Positions 58,373-64,000 of a DNA stretch of 64,000 bases are shown here, piece by piece. The position numbers were made by a program, and so were the translations under genes. The notes under the pieces were generated by a model. It was not told where the DNA came from and made no database searches. It worked only from the letters and a program-made list of their open reading frames with translations. Source of the DNA: Przewalskia tangutica (lineage: Eukaryota > Streptophyta > Magnoliopsida > Solanales > Solanaceae). Positions within the stretch are counted from its first letter, which is position 1; each line of letters opens with the position of its first letter. The stretch is from positions 620,001-684,000 of the forward strand of contig JAQGDG010000036.1 in NCBI GenBank assembly GCA_029844215.1, given 5' to 3'.

Positions 58373-61300
58373 TGTTATACCCCGTAGTTGCGGTGGTATG
58401 TATGTGAGGGCGTGCGTGCAGAGTACGCGTAAATTTTGAAAAGAAAGAAAGATGTGAGTTTTCGACGGAAAAGTTTTCGGTTATTTGTGAAGAAAAAGGT
58501 TCGTTAATGGGAATTGGATTCCCAGATTTGGTATTTGGACTTCATAGATTATATTAGAATTTTGAGATTTTATTTTCGGAAATGGTCACGTGGGGCCCAG
58601 GAGAAATTTACTGATTTTGTGGGCCCGCTTTGTTTTTGAGATTTCGGTATTTTGGATATTTTCGAGGACGAAATATTCAGGCGAATCGAAGCGACACGTG
58701 TCACCCCCATGTGGCACCCTTGGCCGAAATATTTATTGTGCACAACACCCGATTAGAGTCGTTTTTCGACGAAACGTTTTACATAACTTGCGAGGGGAAA
58801 ATTCCGGCTATGTCGTTTTGTATTTTTACAGATTTTTCCGAGCGACGGAATATTTTTGGGCCAACGAGAGGGTGACACTTGTCACCCTCAAGTGACGGTT
58901 TGGGTAGGCAAAGGGGGGACGTCTTCCTCCCTTATTTTGTGCCTTGTTTTGGCCTTGTTTGGTGCATTGTTTTGTGGCATGTTTTGTGGAGTAGGGGTTA
59001 GGGTGCACTTGGCTTGATCTTGGCCCTACACTTGCCTTGCACTTGGCATGATCTTGGTCATTGATTGACCTCGCTTGTGCTATAAATACCCCTTAGTGAT
59101 GAACTTATTCATCCACTCCTCACTTTGTCTTAGCCTTGAAAACTCTCCTCCTCTTGAGTGTTCTCGTCCTAAGCCTTCCCCTCCCCTTTGAGTGGCCTTG
59201 TGGCCGAGAGCCTTCCCTCCTCGAGGTCTTGGCAGTGGGGTACCCCTGCTAGTTATTTTCGTATAATACCCCCTTTTGTGGTATAGAAATACTCTCCTAG
59301 TATTGTTATAATGCCCAAAATACCTTAGCCTTTACCTAGTAGTATTTCAAAAGTTACCTCTATCGTAGAGCCAGAAATACTACCTTTTGTCCTTTTAGTC
59401 TCAAACCGAAACCCCAAGGAAATCTTCATAGTTGGTTGAAGTATTTGAGTAGAAGTTGGTTAGAACTTCTAAGGGTTGTTTGGAGTGGTTTGGAGCGCAC
59501 TGAGCGAGCTAAACCTTGCTCAGATCGACATTATAACTTGGATAATTTTGGGCTTGTCGAGGTAAATATTCTTGTCCCCTTATTGTAATTGGAGATTACA
59601 TGTTGTAGGATTATATAGTTGAAGTATACTATATATAGAATCGAACATAGCTTGCAATGTCTTTTGACTTAAGCTGAATTTAAAGAAGAGAAGCGAACTG
59701 TAATTACATAGATTGTATTCATGAGACTTGTGGTATTCTTGTATAGTAGAATTGTATACGTCCGGTTAGGCGTATAAACCCCACGGTTGGCTTGATAGCA
59801 GGCCTCGATAGGAGAGAGATTTACGCCATGTGGGGAGAAGAATTTGCGAATTTTACGTAGAATATGGAACCGTGCGGTTAGAAGTTAATAGACGTTTGTG
59901 GCCTTATAGGTGGAAGTACTGCGAGTAGCGTATTCTACTTAAAGAGTGAACTGCCAGCCGTTTCTGATTATGAGCGTTTTGCTTATTATCGATAATCGTC
60001 GCGAGGTATGTGAACCTCTTCCTATCCTTCTAGCATGATGCTTTGTAAACTATGTAGTACGGTAGGCGTCACGTGTGTTAAATGAGTTGGTTGGTTTAAA
60101 ACATAGGGTGTTATAATAGCTTTATGGGAAGTTAGTTATAACGACTCTATGTAGGTAAAAGATTGGTTTGTTGATTGTAGAAGTTAAGAGACTTGATCTT
60201 GAAAGATAAGAGACTTAACTTGTTTTACTTGGTTATTAACATTTTGTTAAATGTGTTGTGAAACCTCATTCTCGAGTAATGATTACTTGGTTTTAAAAGA
60301 ATAATGTTTTACCGATTTGGAAATGAGAATAAGTGTCGAGCAAACCACAAGAAGGCTAATAAAGGAAGGTGTATTGACAATTAACAAATTGTTATTAAAA
60401 CCAAGAGAAACCTCCATCTGCATAGAAGCTAAGATAAGACAAAATTGTATTACATTTCCTAGATCATGGTCTTTGTAACAAGATTGTTGTAAACAAGAAT
60501 AAACGGCTCACATACAAGACATATGTTACTCAATTGTTTTAAAAGAGATTAAGACTATGAGTTATGAAACCCTTCTAAAAATGAGAAACTTGAGCATTTG
60601 AAATTAGGCAAACTTGAACGTTTGGAAAATAATGATTGTTACTTGATTTTACAAAAGGGAAGTATTTTGGTTTACTTAAAAAGATAGTCACTCTATTTTA
60701 AGCTACGGGTATTATGTGATTTTCGTGAAGAAAATGGATCCTTTAAAAAGAGTTAACGTACGTAGTACTTAGGGTTAAAACCCAGACTTTGATACGAAAT
60801 GGAAGTACCTTGAGTTGTGTGTAACTTGCCTATGCTTGTTGTTGTGTAACTCGCCTATGCTTGTTGTGATAGCCTTTGTTGTGCAAGTGTTGATATCAGG
60901 TGACTTCTTGGGAAGGAGTGGATCTTTTATAAAAGTCTAGAAGTATGGTAATTTGCTTGAGCTTGTTTGTGATAGCCTGGTTGTGCGGTATATTGTTGTT
61001 GATGTCACATGGACATGTCTACACCGATGCAGAATTCCGGGGGCATGTGGCCATGCGGCAGGGTTGATTACCTGATATATTGTTATTGTGGTTACATGGA
61101 CATGTCTACACCGGCGTGAATTCGGGCGTGTGGGCATGCGGCGTGGTTAATCACCCAGTATTATTGTTGATAATGTCACTTGGACGTGTCTACACCGATG
61201 CAGAATTCCGGGGGCATGTGGCCATGGGGCATTGTTATTATTGTTGCATCATGGGCATGTCTACACCGATGCAGAATTCCGGGGGCATGCGGCCATGATG

Positions 61301-61929
61301 CGAACATGATTGATGTTGTGGGCGTGAGACCCATAGTTTTATTTGAGTGATGACTTGAGGGCGTGAGTCCCTGACTTGACATGACTGCTTTTATGTTGTG
61401 AACTGTAGTTTTGTTATCATACATGTCTCCTGTTTTTATATAGACTGTTATGATTTCATTTACAGTATTTTTCAGTTTCACATACTTGGTACCTGTTGTA
61501 CTGACCTCCTTCGGGGGGCTGCGTTCATGCCGCAGGTAGAGGTACACCAGTGTTGATCCTCGCTCTTAGGGTCACAGTTCAGCGTTGGGAAGCTCCGTTT
61601 CTCCGGAGGCTTATCTTTGGTATGTTACCCTGAGTTGTAGGTTCTTGTATAGTCAGGGGTATGGCGGGGCCCTGTCCCGTCATGTGTATAAAAACTCTTA
61701 GAGGTCTGTAGTACTGTTGTGGGCAGGGCTTGTAAAAAGGATTACACTGTTCGTTTTGAAAGAGTTGTTTATATATTTTTATTGGAAGGTAACCGTTTGG
61801 TTGACCTGTTTTATGATCATATATCATGTTTCATGTTATGTTTTATTTTCCGCTGGTTTTCTCTGATGTTGTATCACTAGGGTGCCCGGGGTAAGGCACC
61901 AGTCACGGGCCCGGGATCGGGTCGTGACA
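58373..61929 (+). repeat. 3' LTR of element K
   Basis: 3557 bases, collinear with the 5' LTR. AT-rich stretches (for example 60170-60770 against 54360-54960) are nearly identical. Differences cluster in GC-rich patches. Palindromes are at 58691-58706 and 58868-58889, TATAAATA at 59081-59088, the hairpin at 60100-60155 and the minisatellite at 61005-61300. It ends GTCGTGACA. Confidence 0.93.
61005..61300 (+). repeat. Minisatellite in 3' LTR of K, 4 copies
   Basis: Same array as 55195-55500. The second unit is shortened and reads ACACCGGCGTGAATTC, which looks like local base loss. Confidence 0.88.
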
Positions 61930-63914
61930 GTTATAACGGCTTTATGGGAAGTTTGTTATAACAACTTTATGTAGGTAAATAAATGGTCTGTGGTTTTTAA
62001 AAGATAAGAGACTTGACTTATAAATGACTTGATGTGAAATATTAAGGACTTGGTTTGTGTTAAAAAGTTGTGAAACCGCATTTATGAGAAATGGGTAATT
62101 GGGTTTTAAAAAGGAATAAGTTATATTGATTTCGGAAATGAGAATAAGTATCGAACAAACCATCGGCGTTAATAAAGGAAAATGTATTGACAAATAATTA
62201 ATTATATTAAAACCAGTAGAAACCTCCATCTGCATAGAAGCTAAGATAAGACAAAATTGTATTATATTTCCTAGATCATGGTTGCTTTAATAATATCATT
62301 AATAACAAGTATTGATTTTTCTTAAATTCCAAAGTAAGGAACTTGTTTTCTAAAAGAAAAGAGACTTGAGGAAATTAAAGTGTTTTGGTTTTAAAGAAAG
62401 ACATGGTTTTGTCTTAAAATGGTTTAAAAGGAAGTCATGGTTTTGTCTTAAGTTGGTTTATTCGAAAAGAAGATATGGAAATTATTTTGGTTTACTTAAA
62501 AAGATAGTCACTCTATTTTGATACTATGGGTATCGTGTGACTTTTTGTGAAAGAAATGGATCTTTTAAAGAGTTAAAATACGTAGTACATTGGGGTTAAA
62601 ATCCGGATTTGTTGTAATAAAATGAAAGTCTATGAGTATGTTGAACTTGCCTATGCTTGTGGTGATAGCCTTTGTTGTGCAAGTGTTGTATTTCTGTGCT
62701 ACCGCGTCTCTCGTTGGAGGACCGGTTATCTGGTTGATTTATGGACATACTAACACGATGGGTGGCCCACGGGTATGCTTCCACTATATCGATCCTTTTG
62801 GACATACTGACACGATGGGTGGCCCACGGGTATGCTTCCATTAGGAGTGTTATCTTGTTATTTGCTTTGGACATACTGACACGATGGGTGGCCCACAAGT
62901 ATGCTTTCATTATGATTGTTATCTTGTTATTTCCTTTTGGACATACTGACACGATGGGTGGCCCACGGGTATGCTTCCATTAGGAGTGTTATCTTGTTAT
63001 TTGCTTTGGACATACTGACACGATGGGTGGCCCACGAGTATGCTTCCATTATGATTGTTATCTTGTTATTTCCTTTTGGACATACTGACACGATGGGTGA
63101 CCCACTGATATGCTTCCATTAGGAGTGTTATCTTGTTATTTGCTTTGGACATACTGACACGATGGGTGGCCCACGAGTATGCTTCCATTATGATTGTTAT
63201 CTTGTTATTTCCTTTGGACATACTGACACGATGGGTGGCCCACGAGTATGCTTCCATTAGGATGGTTCCATGGCCATGCTTATACCGAGGTAAGATGCCA
63301 GGGCATGCGGCCGTTGTCTTGAGTTAAATTCCCGGGTTATATTTGAGTGATGACTTTACGGGCGTGAGTCCCTGACTTGACATGACTGCTTACATATTGT
63401 GTATCGTAGTTTGGTTATCATATATGTCTCCTGTTTTATATAGACTATTATGATTTCATTTACTGTATTTTCAGTTTCACATACTTGGTACCTGTTGTAC
63501 TGACCTCCTTCGGGGCCGTTCATGCCGCAGTGAGGTACACGATTGTTGATCCTCGCCATGGATCACGCATTCGGCGTTTTGGGAAGCTCCGTTTCTCCGG
63601 AGGCTTATCTTTTGGTATGATTCCCTGAGATTGTAGGTACTTGTACATTCAGGGGTATGGCGGGGCCCTGTCCCGTCATAGTTGTTATAAAATTCTTAGA
63701 GGTCTGTAGTACTGTTGTGGGCAGGGTTTGTAAAGGATGTAACTGTTCAAGTTTTTACTTATATATGCAGAAAGGTAACCATTTTGGTTAGCCTGTTTTC
63801 TTATTTCACTGTTTATCTTTTATGAGTTTTTATTCCGCTGATTTTCTCTGATGTTGTATCACTAGGGTGCCCGGGGTAAGGCACCAGTCGCTGGCCCGAG
63901 GGCGGGTCGTGACA
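61930..63914 (+). repeat. LTR J, right part
   Basis: Begins with the second GTTAT copy and continues GTTATAACGGCTTTATGGG, the rest of the hairpin block. It has a duplicated CATGGTTTTGTCTTAA segment (62400-62455), a dimeric minisatellite (62743-63260) and the 3' module (63340-63914), ending GTCGTGACA at 63914. Together with 51085-52567 the LTR is about 3.46 kb. Confidence 0.9.
62743..63262 (+). repeat. Dimeric minisatellite in LTR J, 8 monomers of 69-70 bp
   Basis: GGACATACT(G/A)ACACGATGGG starts at 62743, 62800, 62869, 62939, 63008, 63078, 63147 and 63216. From 62869 on the step is 69 or 70 bases and two types alternate (TTAGGAGTGTTATCTTG and TTATGATTGTTATCTTG), so the unit is a 139-base dimer. 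The unit is a relative of the A minisatellite. Reading frames across it repeat a short peptide and are not evidence of a gene. Confidence 0.93.
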
Positions 63915-64000
63915 AAAGTGGTATCAGAGCAGTTAATCCTCGGAAAGTGTCTACAGACCGTATCTAGTAGAGTCTTGATTATCGGCGTGTTGTGCACCAC
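63915..64000 (+). mobile_element. Start of the internal region of element J
   Basis: PBS followed by the leader that precedes gag in all relatives (TTAATCCTCGGAAAGTGTCT, then GTGTTGTGCACCAC). The window ends before the gag start, which lies about 200-260 bases downstream of the PBS in A, C and K. Confidence 0.8.
63919..63930 (+). promoter_or_regulatory. Primer-binding site of element J
   Basis: TGGTATCAGAGC, four bases after the LTR end. It is a full match to the initiator tRNA-Met type site and shows that the LTR at 51085-63914 is a 5' LTR, so the body of J lies to the right of the window. Confidence 0.9.

Larger units (their letters stand above)
52568..61929 (+). mobile_element. Complete gag-only Ty3/gypsy element K (9.36 kb) with perfect TSD
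   Basis: LTR, PBS, gag with CCHC knuckle, hairpin block, PPT, LTR, flanked by GTTAT on both sides. The internal region is 2254 bases and has no pol, so it would depend on enzymes from another element. The near-equal LTR lengths and intact borders make it the youngest layer of the nest, inserted in the hairpin of LTR J. Confidence 0.93.

Noticed and set aside
62741..63327. Overlapping reading frames encoding a repeated peptide (DILTRWVAHGYAS type) on both strands
   Set aside because: They coincide exactly with the 69/70-base minisatellite of LTR J. Frames are open on both strands because the unit lacks stops, there is no start context and no homologous protein, and the frame shifts with 70-base steps.
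63919..63930. Possible tRNA-Met gene at TGGTATCAGAGC
   Set aside because: Only the 12-base complement of the tRNA 3' end is present, next to an LTR end. No cloverleaf or A/B boxes surround it. It is a primer-binding site.

Overview
The window looks like heterochromatic, gene-poor DNA from a flowering plant with a large, repeat-rich genome. I found no host gene, rRNA or tRNA gene. Essentially every base can be assigned to long-terminal-repeat (LTR) retrotransposons of the Ty3/gypsy superfamily. The evidence is CCHC-type gag, a reverse transcriptase/RNase H/integrase order, an integrase with a C-terminal chromodomain (Tekay/Del-like chromovirus), 5' primer-binding sites reading TGGTATCAGAGC (initiator tRNA-Met), purine-rich tracts before 3' LTRs, and LTRs that start TGTTA(C/T)ACC and end GTCGTGACA. 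The genus cannot be told from this sequence.

Layout. 1-8873: a tandem LTR-internal-LTR-internal-LTR array of one gag-only element (A), lying inside a minus-strand LTR fragment (L, 8874-9356), which interrupts a plus-strand LTR (B, 9357-11624). B is interrupted by element D (11625-26745 as seen). D's LTR carries a complete gag-only element C (13024-22329), and D's RNase H region is cut by minus-strand element E at 26746. E (3' LTR 26746-29569, integrase and chromodomain 29741-31119, RT/RNase H 40647-41937) is interrupted by a complete minus-strand gag-only element F (31120-40646) and by plus-strand LTR G (41938). G is cut by minus-strand element H (44569-49666), H by minus-strand LTR I (49667), I by plus-strand LTR J (51085-63914), and J by the complete element K (52568-61929), which still has a perfect GTTAT target-site duplication. 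The nest B>D>E>G>H>I>J>K is eight levels deep and only K closes inside the window.

Biology. A, C, F and K share one architecture: very long LTRs (3.2-3.6 kb), an internal region of only 2.0-2.6 kb with gag and a conserved non-coding block, and no pol. This is the organisation of a gag-carrying non-autonomous (TR-GAG-like) group. E, and probably D, represent pol-bearing relatives that could have supplied enzymes. The LTRs share a promoter module (GGGCCC palindromes, a G-box-like palindrome, TATAAATA) about 0.5-0.9 kb from the start, then an exceptionally long 2.3-2.9 kb leader. The leader holds splice-donor-like blocks, a conserved hairpin, a family-specific minisatellite always at the same place, and a conserved 3' module before the PBS.

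Caution. Repeat copies differ mainly by missing bases at CAG/CTG sites and G/C runs, a pattern more like systematic sequencing error at methylated CHG sites than like mutation. Many frame breaks described below may therefore not be real.
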